NCBI RefSeq assembly: GCF_000149955.1
Contig: NC_030986.1
Location: 5,958,140 to 6,022,139, forward strand
Source of the DNA: Fusarium oxysporum f. sp. lycopersici 4287
Lineage: Eukaryota; Ascomycota; Sordariomycetes; Hypocreales; Nectriaceae
Reading direction: 5' to 3'
DNA length: 64,000 bases
Of the stretch, positions 9,591 through 19,999 are shown one piece after another. The notes beneath the pieces are model-generated. The model made no database searches and was not told the DNA's origin. It saw nothing but the letters and a program-made list of their open reading frames with translations. The stretch's first letter is position 1. Each line of letters begins with the position of its first letter. The translations under genes were made by a program, and so were the position numbers.

Positions 9591-10697
9591 TAGCGATGTT
9601 CGTGGTAGTGGCAGATATATTCTGCGTCAGTAGGCAATTGGACGAAGATGGCAATGACCATCGTCGATTTTCGGCCTATGTTTCCAATTCATGTTACTGA
9701 GCTTAGGAAATCGGGTTGGTGGAAGGAAAGGAATCGAAGGTATCTAAAAGTCGTTATAGAAGCGAGGATAGGAATTGGTTTGAATTGATCTTGAGAATAA
9801 TGCATCTTGAAATTCTTCTGGCAAATCCTGACCACCGCCAAAGTCTAAGGGGTGTACCTTGCTCACCCAGACCTTGAACTTTGGCAAACAAATTTGGGCA
9901 CTGCACGGCAAGGACTGTGGCCCTCGTCATCCACACCATTCGCCTGGTCGATCCTTTGCCCTTTAACGGCTATCAAAATTGTTACATATCTAACAAGATG
10001 TTAACGCCATGTATGCTTCCGTCAGTAAATAAACGATAGTCATGTGCCGTATGTGCCGTATTGCGTTAAACCGCCCCGTTGAATCCCCGTAGTTGGTTTG
10101 TAAGCGGACCGCAAAGTCTGCAACCACCTCCTGCAGGTTCAAGATGCCTTATTGTTCCGATATGACTCTGGCAGGGCCGTTCAGACCTCATGTTTCCTTG
10201 GCCGCGGCCCCGATTCCTCGTAGATGGGATGTAACGCGGCCATCAATTTCCCCTTATCGCAACGCGACTGTCGATTCTCCTTGTCGCCTGGCCAACACCA
10301 CAGTTTCTTTTTCTTTTCTTTTTGATATTCTATGCTGACCGAACACGCCTCAATTTTCAATGGATTATTAGCCGGCTTTCACTCGGAGTATAGGCTTTTC
10401 CTTGGCAGATACCGACCTCTGCATCTGCAAGCATGTGGGATTGGATGGAGAACATATAATCCTTGTATATTTGTTGGTCCAACACTCCGCCCAACACTCC
10501 GGCGGGGCATCTGCTGAGATGAGAGAGAACAACGTAATCTAGCTTAGACGTAAATTGGTCCCCGCTCAAGCTTGGCAACAAGGGGGTTAAGGTATTAAAA
10601 GCTGGCCGACTCGCCGCCTTTTTGTGAGGGGAATGCTGACTGCAATGCTCTGTTCAGCCTACAATCCGGCTCGTTGACAAACGAACTAACACACGCG
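9591..10697. other. Intergenic region upstream of methyltransferase
   Basis: No convincing gene in about 1.1 kb. Near 10040 the short direct repeat ATGTGCCGT occurs twice. A CT-rich stretch lies at 10305-10325. Confidence 0.4.
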
Positions 10698-10703
10698 TAT
10701 AAA
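10698..10703 (+). promoter_or_regulatory. TATA-like box of methyltransferase gene
   Basis: TATAAA lies 21 bases before the ATG at 10724, in the context CACGCGTATAAAGACC. It is close to the start codon, so the untranslated leader would be very short or transcription starts around it. Confidence 0.35.
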
Positions 10704-10723
10704 GACCATTCAGATTCAACACA

Positions 10724-12153
10724 ATGGCAGCAACCAACGGAGATGTTATCGTAGCTCCCGATGATAATGTTCAATCCTAACTACAAACAATACAAGCATG
10801 AGCTAACCTTGAGTCTAGGATACTGGCGATCAAGACTCTTCTCTTGGAGATGTATGGGTAGCCCCTTGATCGTTTCCTTTTAAAAAGAGGTCAGATCACT
10901 GACATAAACCCTGGGCATAGGAAACGGCATCCTCAACCGCAAGCCTGAGAAGCTCCATTCTTGACTACCGACACGAAAACGGGAGAACGTATCATCGATT
11001 CAAGGATGGAAGTGGGTTAACCTTCCTTATCCTACAGATATTTCCTACTAATACATACCAACTCTAGAGTACAACCTTCCCAACGACGAGCGAGAGAATG
11101 AAAGGCTAGGTAAACTTACGCAGCTCACCCACCGTTTAATTTTGATGCTAAAATTGTTTAGACCTGCAGCACCATTTGTTTCTCCGAACCTTCGACAACA
11201 AACTTGGTCTCGCCCCACCAAACCTACCCGGTTCCAATGTCGAACGAGTTCTCGACGTGGGCACTGGTACAGGTATTTGGGCAATTGACTTTGCAGATGA
11301 TCATCCCGAGGCCGAGGTAAGGGAAGCATCCCAGAGCTGAAGATGCTCATAGCTGACAGCATATATAGGTTCGCGGGATCGACCTTTCTCCCATTCAGCC
11401 TAACTTGTACTGTCTGAGCTACTCTTTGGGAGCCAAATAGTGACTAACAGTTGACTAGTGTCCCTGCCAATGTGGAGTTTCAGATCGACGATATTGACGA
11501 GGAGTGGAATTATTCTGCGCCGTTTACTTACATTCACAGCAGAATGATGAACATGAGCATTCAGAACTGGGAGGACTATCTACGCAAAATCTTTGAGTAA
11601 GTTTCACTTGAGGCCCAGTATTGCCTATAGGTTAGCCCTAACTTGGCTAGTAATCTTGCTCCAGGCGGCTACGTCGAACTCCAAGATATTGATGCTTTCA
11701 TGGAGTCTGACGACGGTACTCTTACCGAAGCACATGCACTATCGAAATGGTGTAAGCTTCTACGTGAAGCAGCGGTCAAATTGGGTCGCCCGTACATACC
11801 AACCAAAGATTTGAAGGGGATTATGGGCAAAGTTGGATTCACCAGTATCGTCGAAACTCGTTTCAAGTGGCCGTCAAACCGCTGGCCCAAGGACAAAAAA
11901 TACAAGGACCTCGGAGCATGGAACAATGAGAACACGAACCTTGTTCTTGAATCAATCAGTTTAGCACCATTAACGAGGGGCCTTGATTGGACTATTGAGG
12001 AAGTCAATGTTCTTCTGGCTGATGTGAGGAAAGAGTTGAATGATCCAAACATCCATGCCTACTGGCCAATGTACGCACCCTGTCTTTTGACCTCGGTTTT
12101 ACATGCTAATGTATCTTAGTTGCTCAGTTTATGGAAGGAAACCAGAAGTTTGA
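10724..12153 (+). CDS. LaeA-like SAM-dependent methyltransferase
   Basis: I model nine exons: 10724-10768, 10819-10851, 10921-11011, 11068-11109, 11162-11316, 11369-11406, 11459-11596, 11651-12070 and 12120-12153. They total 996 bases with no stop, so 331 residues. Intron 1 has a weak GTTCAA donor; an in-frame alternative ends exon 1 at 10750. The N-terminus is acidic and Ser-rich, then comes HENGRTYHRFKDGKYNLPND, typical of fungal LaeA-like proteins. SAM-binding motif I is VLDVGTGTGIWAIDF (residues about 100-114), followed by the acidic D-rich loop and GIDLSPIQPNFVP. The C-terminus is YWPICSVYGRKPEV. The family transfers methyl groups from S-adenosylmethionine; substrates of most paralogs are unknown, and this is not necessarily the global regulator LaeA. 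A second member lies at 20000-21339. It appears intact. Confidence 0.85.
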
Positions 12154-12577
12154 GGGAGAGTATGCGAGCAATACAGTAGCTGCGGAATACTATGGTTTTG
12201 TGAATAACATTGATCCCGGATCGTGACGCAGTCATCCACGACCATCAAGTACGTATAAATAAATCGGTAGCAAGCAATCGAACATAGCATCGAGCCCGAC
12301 TGAGCATCTTTCTGCTGCACGCATGAACAGCATGCAGTGTCTGTATTATGTTACTCCCGTAATCTTTCGGGCCCGTCCACGCATCTCGTAGGTCCATCAC
12401 CCTCTAGAATACCGCTCTGGCCTTGCTTGCCCTCCTACGGCTTATCGTATGGAAATAGTCACCGCTGTGATTTGTAAACCTTCTGATCTGTAAGATCTTT
12501 TCCTTATTTACACATATGCTCATGATGCAGTCTTTGGTAAATTTACAATATCCAGGTCCACGTCAACTAACAAAAGA
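12154..12577. other. Intergenic, nothing recognised
   Basis: 3' flank of the methyltransferase gene. No protein-like frame or RNA gene is visible. Confidence 0.35.
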
Positions 12578-13460
12578 TTAGAAGAGGTTAATGTTGTCCT
12601 CACTGATCGTGAGATTGTCGATCGACCTGTCTCTTGGATGGAGCCTGTCTTGTGCAAAGGCTAGGTGTTCCTCGATGAAGTACTCAAAAGCAGCAAGTAG
12701 AGCCCATCGAGAGCTGCCTTGTAGACGAACCTTTCTATAGCCTTGAGTGTGACATGTCGGCATCCTGTTTGGCAGTGCATGGGTGTTAGCCTTCGCTGAG
12801 ACCGTGGATTTGTTGTTTATATTGCGCAGTAGCGCTGGGTGAAAGTATTGGTTTATTAAACTTGATTGTGTATTATTGAGATTAGACTCCTTCTCGGGTT
12901 TAAACCTCGAGATGATTTCATCTAGCACTTTGAAGTCTAAATCTAGGACTTTCAGACTAACAATCTGTATCCTGAAGCGAATGGAAGGAGGATTCCCGGA
13001 TGTTGCAGCAGGATTAGGATTGCCTAGTAGGAGTTTATTGGGCGCCAGTTGGCTAGATGAGCACTTCCCACTGGCGGCGGTGCTACTACATCCTTCCGGC
13101 AATGCTTCAAATGCGATATTGTCCCGCGGTATTGGCCGTTGCGACGGTTGTTCGTGGACCTCGTTATGCCCGTCCCCTGTTGAAAGTTGTCCCAAACGTC
13201 GGCATCCATGTAGGTGAAGTCTTTCAAAGACACCTCATGTAACATCTCGTATTCCTCATCGCGTTCCGACTATGCCGATGAGCCCTTGATAAGAAGCGCA
13301 TCTCCGGACATCCTGCGAGGTGGGTTTTGCTGCAAGTCGTCGCCCAGCCAGCATTCAACGCACCTGCTGCATCACCTCGTCAATGACGATCTGCTAGGTA
13401 ATACCGTTCCGCTTGACCTTGAGGAAGCTCTTAGAGTATGGCGTCATGGTCATTAGGTCG
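12578..13460 (-). pseudogene. Relic of unknown protein gene, multiple frames
   Basis: On the minus strand, protein-like pieces sit in different frames. One near 13460-13340 (MTMTPYSKSFLKVKRNGIT, stop, QIVIDEVMQQVR, stop) has stops where CAG or CGA codons would fit. One at 13260-13170 reads RDEEYEMLHEVSLKDFTYMD. A long one at 13195-12578 reads through VLDLDFKVLDEIISRFKPEK to WALLAAFEYFIEEHLAF. The stop pattern fits C-to-T decay. I do not recognise the family, and an intact gene with missed introns is possible for the last piece. Confidence 0.3.
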
Positions 13461-13806
13461 GCTCCAGGTTGCACTTCGTTCGTTTAAGAAAAGCTGAGGA
13501 TCCTGGACAAAAATTGCAGTCCATCCTCTTCAAGCCTGGACTGCTGGTATTTGCGACTAGTGACACTGAGGATTGTTCCTAATATTCGTGTCAGTAACAA
13601 ACGACGCCTAAGGAGAACTGCCCGTGCCTGGATCTCGGATGTCTGTGCTTGCGTGCGCGGATACGCAGCACGATAAAAAGAATATTGACTAGTCCCTATA
13701 TCTTGTTTCCCTGCCTGTTACCGTCGCTGACCCTTCGTTCCTTTTCTATCCTTGGCAAATTTCATCTGTTCCCCGTTAGAGCTTCATTTGGCATCCTCAC
13801 CTGTAT

Positions 13807-14185
13807 TTGGACTTGCACCAAGAAATACCAGCGCTCTGCGAGCATGTGGAACGTCGCGCGTGGCGGAGCCTACCCACCTGCTTCCCAACCGACATAGACT
13901 CCGGTATCATCTTCGCTTTCGGATACCGCTCTCCCCTAGCCTCCAAGCCCGTAAACGTCTTAGCTAAGGCTATCTACAAGATCGTCGACGGGTAAGGCCG
14001 AATTTGACTGCCACATGCTTGAAGATACCGTTTGCCAGGTGGTCACGAGTTTGTCGATGCTGGACAACGGACCTTTATGCAGTATGTGGTGTGCGGGCTG
14101 CCTAAAGACAAGTTTTGGACGATGCTGCGGTGTGTGTGGGATGTTATTGTTGGTGAGATGGACGCCAAGACGTGGAAGCCGATTT
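13807..14185 (+). pseudogene. Gene relic with one apparent intron
   Basis: A frame from about 13790 reads LHQEIPALCEHVERRAW ... VNVLAKAIYKIVDG. It is followed by a consensus GTAAGG donor at 13992 and a CAG acceptor at 14038. The downstream exon-like piece reads GHEFVDAGQRTFMQYVVCGL and then KDKFWTMLRCVWDVIVGEMD, but joining the two needs a one-base shift. So it is a decayed gene or contains a sequence error. Family unknown. Confidence 0.3.
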
Positions 14186-14986
14186 AACTTGCTTCGAGCA
14201 TGTAACAATAATGTCTTATGGTGGAGTATATGGAACTCTACTTGGATTGATCTAGCCCAGTTCCGTGCATTGGCATCGTGCACCCAGACCTGGCCAGTCT
14301 GCTCTTGCCCCCGCGTGTAGTGCGGCAGGAACAAGCACTTGTGTTGCAGGACACTAAACCTGTTGATGCTCGCGATATCTGGGCTCGAATATTTTGCTTC
14401 CTGCCTCCCGGCCTTTCACCTCATCCCTTACCTAGTTGACATGGTGAGCATCACTGATAGTAGAGAGTCACTATCTGAGTAGAATTTGCGGCCGACTTTA
14501 TGCCACACATCCGAATCACATTCCCACAATAAGCTATCCGCCATCCCTTACGCGTCCTTCTCTAGAAGGGGCATGAGTTGACAAAACGGGATAGGGAGCT
14601 TGACTATTCATGATTCGCCAACTGCTTGGACAAACTTTGCCGACTTAACCCATACAAGTATAGGCGTAGGTCGGTAAAAGGAGAAAGTCGTCGATGCTCA
14701 CTGCAACTCAACACATCGATCGTATGCAAAAGAGTGAGGTTTTGTAAACTTGTCACCCAATTACACAGGATCCAGCGTTTCTTGACTAGGCATACAAAAT
14801 GGATAATCGCGGGTGTCTTCGTCTTCGTTGAGGCGCCATTGTGAAGTTTGCAACTGCCGCTGCGGCTGCAGTTTGAGTTCTACCTCGGGACTTCGATGAA
14901 ACTCAATAGGGACCAGTGACGCGCTCTGAAATACATCATAAGCGGCAAAGGTTGAGGCAGTAGCCTTATGTGTTAGCGATGGCTCC
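14186..14986. other. Intergenic, nothing firm
   Basis: Only short frames occur here and none has protein-like composition or splice sites. Confidence 0.35.
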
Positions 14987-15706
14987 TCACCGCTGCTGTG
15001 GTTTGTAACTCACCAAAAGCCCATAGTCGGTGGACGACGGAAGCAAGAAGACGAAGGCCGCCAATGTCAGTACAATTCGTGCCATAAGATACCCCTTCTC
15101 CATCCGACCAGGCTTTCTGTCTGACATAGGCTGGTTCTTCTCTGCAACCACGCTTATCCATTCCCAGATAAAATAAATATGGTACCCGCTGGCCGACACC
15201 TTCGCAAGTATGAGGCCATGGCTTGAGATTGCAAGCAGCTGGAATATAACCCCGAGCTGGAGCAAAACCCAAGCAATACCAAAACCAGACCAAATGTGCC
15301 AGGGGTTGAAGATGCGCATACTTGGTTGCCAAGTGAAGGTCGATATCATGGCCTGGATGGTTGTTAGCCATGGGTCTTGGTCTTTTGATCACAGTTGGCA
15401 TACCTCATGAAACAAATTAGTAGATATGATCCAAGCCGCGAGTATCGTGGTGTAAGGCTCGCCATGAACGAAGGTTAAAACTGCAAGGGCTGACGTCGTT
15501 GCGAATGTAGTGGACACGAATAGGAATATCCGCCAAAAAAACCGCTTAGGGTGTCGTTCCCTGTAACAAGAGAACGCGCTCGGTGCTTTAGGCTTGCATA
15601 TCTTGTTCAGTCGCCAGTAGATAAGCCGCGCCAAAGATATCAGACATGAAGTATAGCTGAGTATGAGAGTGACCAAGACAGGGATACTAGGTGACGGCCA
15701 GGACAT
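14987..15706 (-). CDS. Multi-pass membrane protein, 222 residues
   Basis: ATG 15706 in a good context (AAAAATGTCC). Exon 1 is 15404-15706, an intron of 51 bases (GTATGC ... CCAG) is 15353-15403, and exon 2 is 14987-15352; the sum is 223 codons. I count six hydrophobic segments: residues about 8-28, 56-77, 82-98, 124-148, 160-176 and 192-210. A basic loop (RLNKICKPKAP) follows the first. The final tail is short. No transporter or receptor signature is recognised. The regular exon frame and hydrophobic periodicity make it a real gene. Its 5' side faces a non-coding stretch of 0.9 kb. Confidence 0.65.
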
Positions 15707-16404
15707 TTTTGCAACGTAATGAAGAAGACACTGACAAGTAGATGAGAAAGATGTCTAGTCTGCCTCATCTGTTGCAGGCCAGTAGAGCATTCATATGTCG
15801 GCCAAGACCATGGTCCCGAAGATTAAGAGGGAGACAATCCCAGTCAGTCGGCCTCTCACTGAACAGAACAAAGTCTTCGGGGAGCGGAGCGATCCTCGTT
15901 GGTCAGTACTCACAACGAGCTTAACTAGTGTTCCATGATCCATGTCCTACGAGCTTCAAGTTCCGGCAGCCGTTCCGTCCCATGCACCGACCTTCTCACC
16001 CTTCCCTTTTCGCTTAGGGATTCCTGCATCAGCCTTTCCGTTTGGAAGACGAGGTTGCTAGTATTTTGTTATGTTGACTTTGTTTTTAGACGAGAGTATA
16101 GCCCAGTTGTTTTGCGCGTTTGGTACCTCAGCCTCTGTCGAAGAGTGAAGATTGAAGTTTTCGTACTGTAAGGAGGATTCTGCGCGTAGAATCTCTGCGT
16201 AGACACTGACGACGGCGAACTGCTACACCTAGCGGGTCACATCCTTGCTATATCGCGTGGCGCTGATGATCTACCAGGGTCCGAGAGACTGTTTCCACCG
16301 AATCAAAAACTATATTTGTTTGTGGAGGATCCCGCCTCAGCCGACACCGTCACCCCACACCCCCACTGTTCTTTAACGTTGCTCCTGTCTCTTTTGGCGC
16401 AGCT
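15707..16404. other. Intergenic between divergent genes
   Basis: About 700 bases between the membrane protein gene (minus) and the 80-residue gene (plus), likely holding both promoters. No gene is seen. Confidence 0.4.
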
Positions 16405-16455
16405 GTTCCACTAGTACAGCAGTTCCAATGGCACAGTTGTTCCACTGGCACAGTT
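16405..16455 (+). repeat. Three tandem 17-base repeats
   Basis: Units 16405-16421, 16422-16438 and 16439-16455 share GTTCCAMTRGYACAG. They lie about 220 bases upstream of the ATG at 16672 and could be a cluster of protein-binding sites, which is inference only. Confidence 0.8.
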
Positions 16456-16671
16456 GACCCATCGACGCTGGGGTTCCACTTATCGCCTGACGCGACTTTG
16501 TTCTCTCATCAACTCATCAACCCATAAGTTAGGCATCAATGCGGGGTTGCACGGCCTTGTCCCCATTTTTCTTCATTACATCGGGTGAATGTTGCCCTCC
16601 AGGGTTTCTTCTCAATTCATTTGCCTATCCTACCCTATCATAAATCTAATCGCTTTCAACACCAAGCGTAG

Positions 16672-16964
16672 ATGACCGAGGTGAGTGTCGGCAAGGCTGC
16701 CGGGAATTCGTGTACTGACTGGTATCCCAGTCAAACGAGAATGCAGGCAACTCTGAAACCACAAACGGTGAATTTGTCATGATAGACCAGAAAATATTTG
16801 GAACATCAAGTCGCGATCGTCTGATGTCTTGGAAAGCTGGTGGGGGTCGAATAAATATTGATGGACAATTCAAGGCTACAGCTTCTACCCAAGACAATGT
16901 TGATCTTCCCAAAGGGACCTATCTCGCAGTAGAAGCAACCAAATTCAAATGTGTATATAAATAA
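16672..16964 (+). CDS. Small unknown protein, 80 residues, two exons
   Basis: ATG 16672 codes only MTE before a consensus GTGAGT donor at 16681. The acceptor CAG is at 16728-16730 and exon 2 is 16731-16964, ending TAA. The joined frame is 81 codons. The start is acidic and Asn/Ser-rich (SNENAGNSETTNGE), then VMIDQKIFGTSSRDRLMSWK and a compact C-terminal part rich in G, K and T ending FKCVYK. It has no signal peptide and one Cys. Its stop is 6 bases from the stop of the convergent gene at 16971. Too short for family assignment; the clean splice is the main support. Confidence 0.55.
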
Positions 16965-16970
16965 GGAAGA

Positions 16971-17995
16971 TTAATCGGCGGAGGGAAATACACGACTCGC
17001 TTTCCATCCCTGGGAATGGCTAAGAATGATCCTCACAATCGCATCACTGCCCTCATAGCTACGGACCTTGACCGTATCTGCCAGCACCCCATTCTCAAAA
17101 CAGTCGCTATCTATCATGCCTTGGAAAAGAAAATCCCCCATCACCATCCGCAACGCATCTCGTGAGCCTCGTCTCGCCTCTGCTATACCTGCCGCACATT
17201 CCTTGGAGACAATTAAATCTAAAACAAAATCGCCCATGACATTCGGCCAGAACAGACAGATTGTTTGTGTTGAAGATTTCTCGCGTTCACTCTTCCAAAC
17301 TTCAGTTTCTTGCAAACCCCTTTGAAGGAGATCGCTGAGTATCATAGTGAGATTTGCTCGAGCCGCCAGCTGCATGGGGTGAAATTGGTCATTTGGAGGT
17401 TCGAAACGGCGCAGCTGAACGCCAGGCGCTTCGACCCTCTGCCTTTTGGCTGGCCTCTCCTCGCTTGGGATGGGGAAATCTCCTGACGGTAAATGCTGTG
17501 GTGGGTCTAGAGCGACTTCCGGGGTTTCGACTTGATGAGAGAATGACTCAAGAGTGCTTGCGGAATGCGTTGTAATCTTGACAAGTAGTTTTGATGTTGT
17601 TGATGCCAGGATTGAGCCTCGTCTTGTGGGAAGCTTCTGCTGTGAAGTAGATCACGCCTTCTACTAGTATTTAGCGGCAACCATTAATGAAGCTGGAAAT
17701 CACTTCCAAACTCACCATATACGGCCAAATACCTGTCATGGCCCTGCAAGGCCTTGCAGTATTTTAGCCAGTTTTCAAAAAATGAGAACTTTGGGTTGCG
17801 TCGAGCTTTCTGAATCAAGACTGGTGTGTACTTTGAAATATTGCTGCGAGCCCCAAAGGTCGCAATGAAGACGAGATCTGGAAATGTGTAATCATTGAGC
17901 TTGGTATGCCTTAGCTTATTGATATCTAGTACGGCTCTTTGAATGTTATGACGGGGGAAAAGCTGAGTCGAATATAGGTCTTTGGCAGCATCCAT
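16971..17995 (-). CDS. Unknown protein, gene model with one frame conflict
   Basis: ATG 17995 (MDAAKDLYSTQLF). Exon 1 (17716-17995) reads 93 residues and ends at a GTGAGT donor. An acceptor near 17637 joins a piece reading SHKTRLNPGINNIKTTCQDY then NAFRKHS. That frame meets TGA at about 17549, while the next frame continues ESFSHQVETPEVALDPP, KRQRVEAPG and the long C-terminal part to 16971. A one-base indel near 17553, or a missed intron, is needed to connect them. The C-terminal domain is helical (MILSDLLQRGL, FVLDLIVSKECAAGIAEARR). PAKRQR could be a nuclear signal. Family not recognised. The upstream 270 bases contain the promoter shared with the divergent gene at 18266. Confidence 0.45.
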
Positions 17996-18265
17996 CGGAA
18001 GATAGAGGCGATGTTCGCGTTGAACCTAAATGAAATTGGAACAAGAGTTCGTATGGAACAGTTTTCCTTCGGTCTTGGCGAAGTGGGGCGCTGCGGATAA
18101 ATTATTCGGAGCGCTTCGGCTTTCGGCCAAACCTCACTAGCCAGACGTGGCTGCTACAGATAGCGGCTAAAACCGAGTAGGGAATGTAACCTAACCTAAC
18201 CTTTTCTTCTTTGTCTTAGGTAACCTGGTTGGAAATTTAGGAAACTCTGGACTTTTGGTGCAACC

Positions 18266-19511
18266 ATGACAGTCTATTCCTTACCGCTTCCTTCCGCAGA
18301 GCCCACGACGCCACCAGCTGCCGGCTCCAGCCGTCACGGATCTCCTTTCGGTAGCCCCCTGGAATGTCGCCCGAAATTCACAGTAAAGCGAAAAGCCGAC
18401 AGCCGTCCGCTAATTCTATCCAAACGACATCAAGCTTCTCCCGCCAGCCGACAACAAGTGGAACACTCACACATCCTACCAGGTGCTTTCAGAAATACTT
18501 TTGCTGCGGGTTCTGGCGATTCTCCATCTTCTCCTTTAACAATATCATTAGAGGGCCTGGTCCGTAAAGATAGAGAACGACTGTATGTTCACCCTTTACA
18601 ATGGACGATGCAGCATCTTCTTGTACTTCATTGCCAATTCGTGGACCACACTCGGACGCCCGATAAAATGTTTGAGCGACCTGAAGCGAATGGTCCGAGA
18701 AATACTCCACAAAACCACCAATTAACAATCCCGCCAACCGCCGCAACCGCTTTGAACCAGTTGCAGACAAAGTTCCATGATCCGACAGTGAGGGTATGGG
18801 CTGTTGAGGTTTTCCTTACTGCTTACAAACTCATCAGTCCAAGGCCGCCGAGTAGCTCGATCTTCGAATCACTTCAACTTCGTTACGGAAAGCACCTAGA
18901 AATCCTTAAAGTGGGCCGTGTTTACTCACAACCATCCATGGTTTTGGCTTACATAGATCTGGACAATGTTAGATCACTACGGCGGGCCACAGTCTACACC
19001 AAATGGTATCGGGAGCTTTTCAAGCAATGGCCTGATAACAAGCCTGTGAGAGCAATTTTGAAGAAAAGGTTACGCCGAATGCAACCTCGAGAACGGCAAT
19101 ATGATCCGTTCTTACTGCCGGTTCTAGTAGCTTTAGGGCAAGAGAGGCGGCGACGTAGCTTTGTTAGCGGTATTCCTGACCCATTTTCAGGAGCACACGA
19201 GCCGCCGTCAAGCCCAAATCTGCCGCAGGGCACGAGACGAGCCTCTACAAATGTAGGTTTCTGTCTCCACAACTGTTTTCTATTACTAAAACAGTGCTGT
19301 TTAGGTTACTATCTTAGCTACAACCAGTCATGATCCGGAACACATTTGGGCATACACTGTTGAATTCACCGATGCCTTTCTAGACTGCTTTGACGACCCT
19401 TCCAAGCCCTGCGAAGCGGATCAATTATCCATATCACACTCAAGAATACCACTCTCACCGATTGAGGTGACCACGACAATGCTGCTGGAGACCCTTGCCA
19501 CGAAGCATTAG
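18266..19511 (+). CDS. Unknown fungal protein, 397 residues
   Basis: ATG 18266 in good context (CAACCATGA). Exon 1 is 18266-19252, an intron of 52 bases (GTAGGT, CTAAA branch-like site, TTAG) is 19253-19304, and exon 2 is 19305-19511. The total is 398 codons. The N-terminus (1-100) is Ser/Pro-rich. The core holds HPLQWTMQHLLVLHCQFVD and then VRVWAVEVFLTAYKLI. The end reads ATTSHDPEHIWAYTVEFTDA then FLDCFDDPSKP, a block I associate with conserved hypothetical proteins of filamentous fungi; its role is unknown. The upstream region carries two CCTAACC repeats at about 18190-18203. The gene appears intact. Confidence 0.65.
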
Positions 19512-19954
19512 CCCAGCAGAGATAGGCCAATGGGAATGGCCAAGAAGCCAGGACTATTAGACCCTTGTCGCATTGCGGCCAATCGACGACCTCCATTTCC
19601 GGGTAACAACCGCAAGGCTGCACATCGAGGAATGGCTGAGGTTGACTATGAGTCCGAGGATTTACTAGGTTGTCCATAGAGTCGTTTGGGGTTTGTCGGT
19701 TTCGGTTCAGGAGTAACATATGATAACAAGTCAAGTAAGGAAGCCCACATTAGTGAAACTGTCTGGTACAAGCGTTTTGTAATGGTCGACTTGCTACTAC
19801 TAACACGAGGACCAAGAAGAGTGATGACTAGACTGGAAGGAACAAGGTGAGAATTGTATGGGCTCGGCGAGAGCAAGGCAATAACTAGCGAAGTGTATGT
19901 ATCTTTAGCTTCAGAGCCCTTTGGACGTTGGCCTACTGGGCGTAATAGATTTGG
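19512..19954. other. Intergenic, nothing recognised
   Basis: The space between two convergent genes. No gene is evident. Confidence 0.35.

Positions 19955-19995
<41 letters not shown>
19955..19995 (+). repeat. (GT)n microsatellite
   Basis: About 18 uninterrupted GT units. The stop codon of the minus-strand methyltransferase gene is at 20000-20002, so this repeat forms its immediate 3' untranslated sequence. Confidence 0.95.
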
Positions 19996-19996
<1 letters not shown>

Positions 19997-19999
19997 CTG

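Noticed and set aside
13649..13967. Overlapping plus frames with a hydrophobic start near 13.65-13.9 kb
   Set aside because: They compete with each other over the same bases; only the frame leading to the GTAAGG donor has support.
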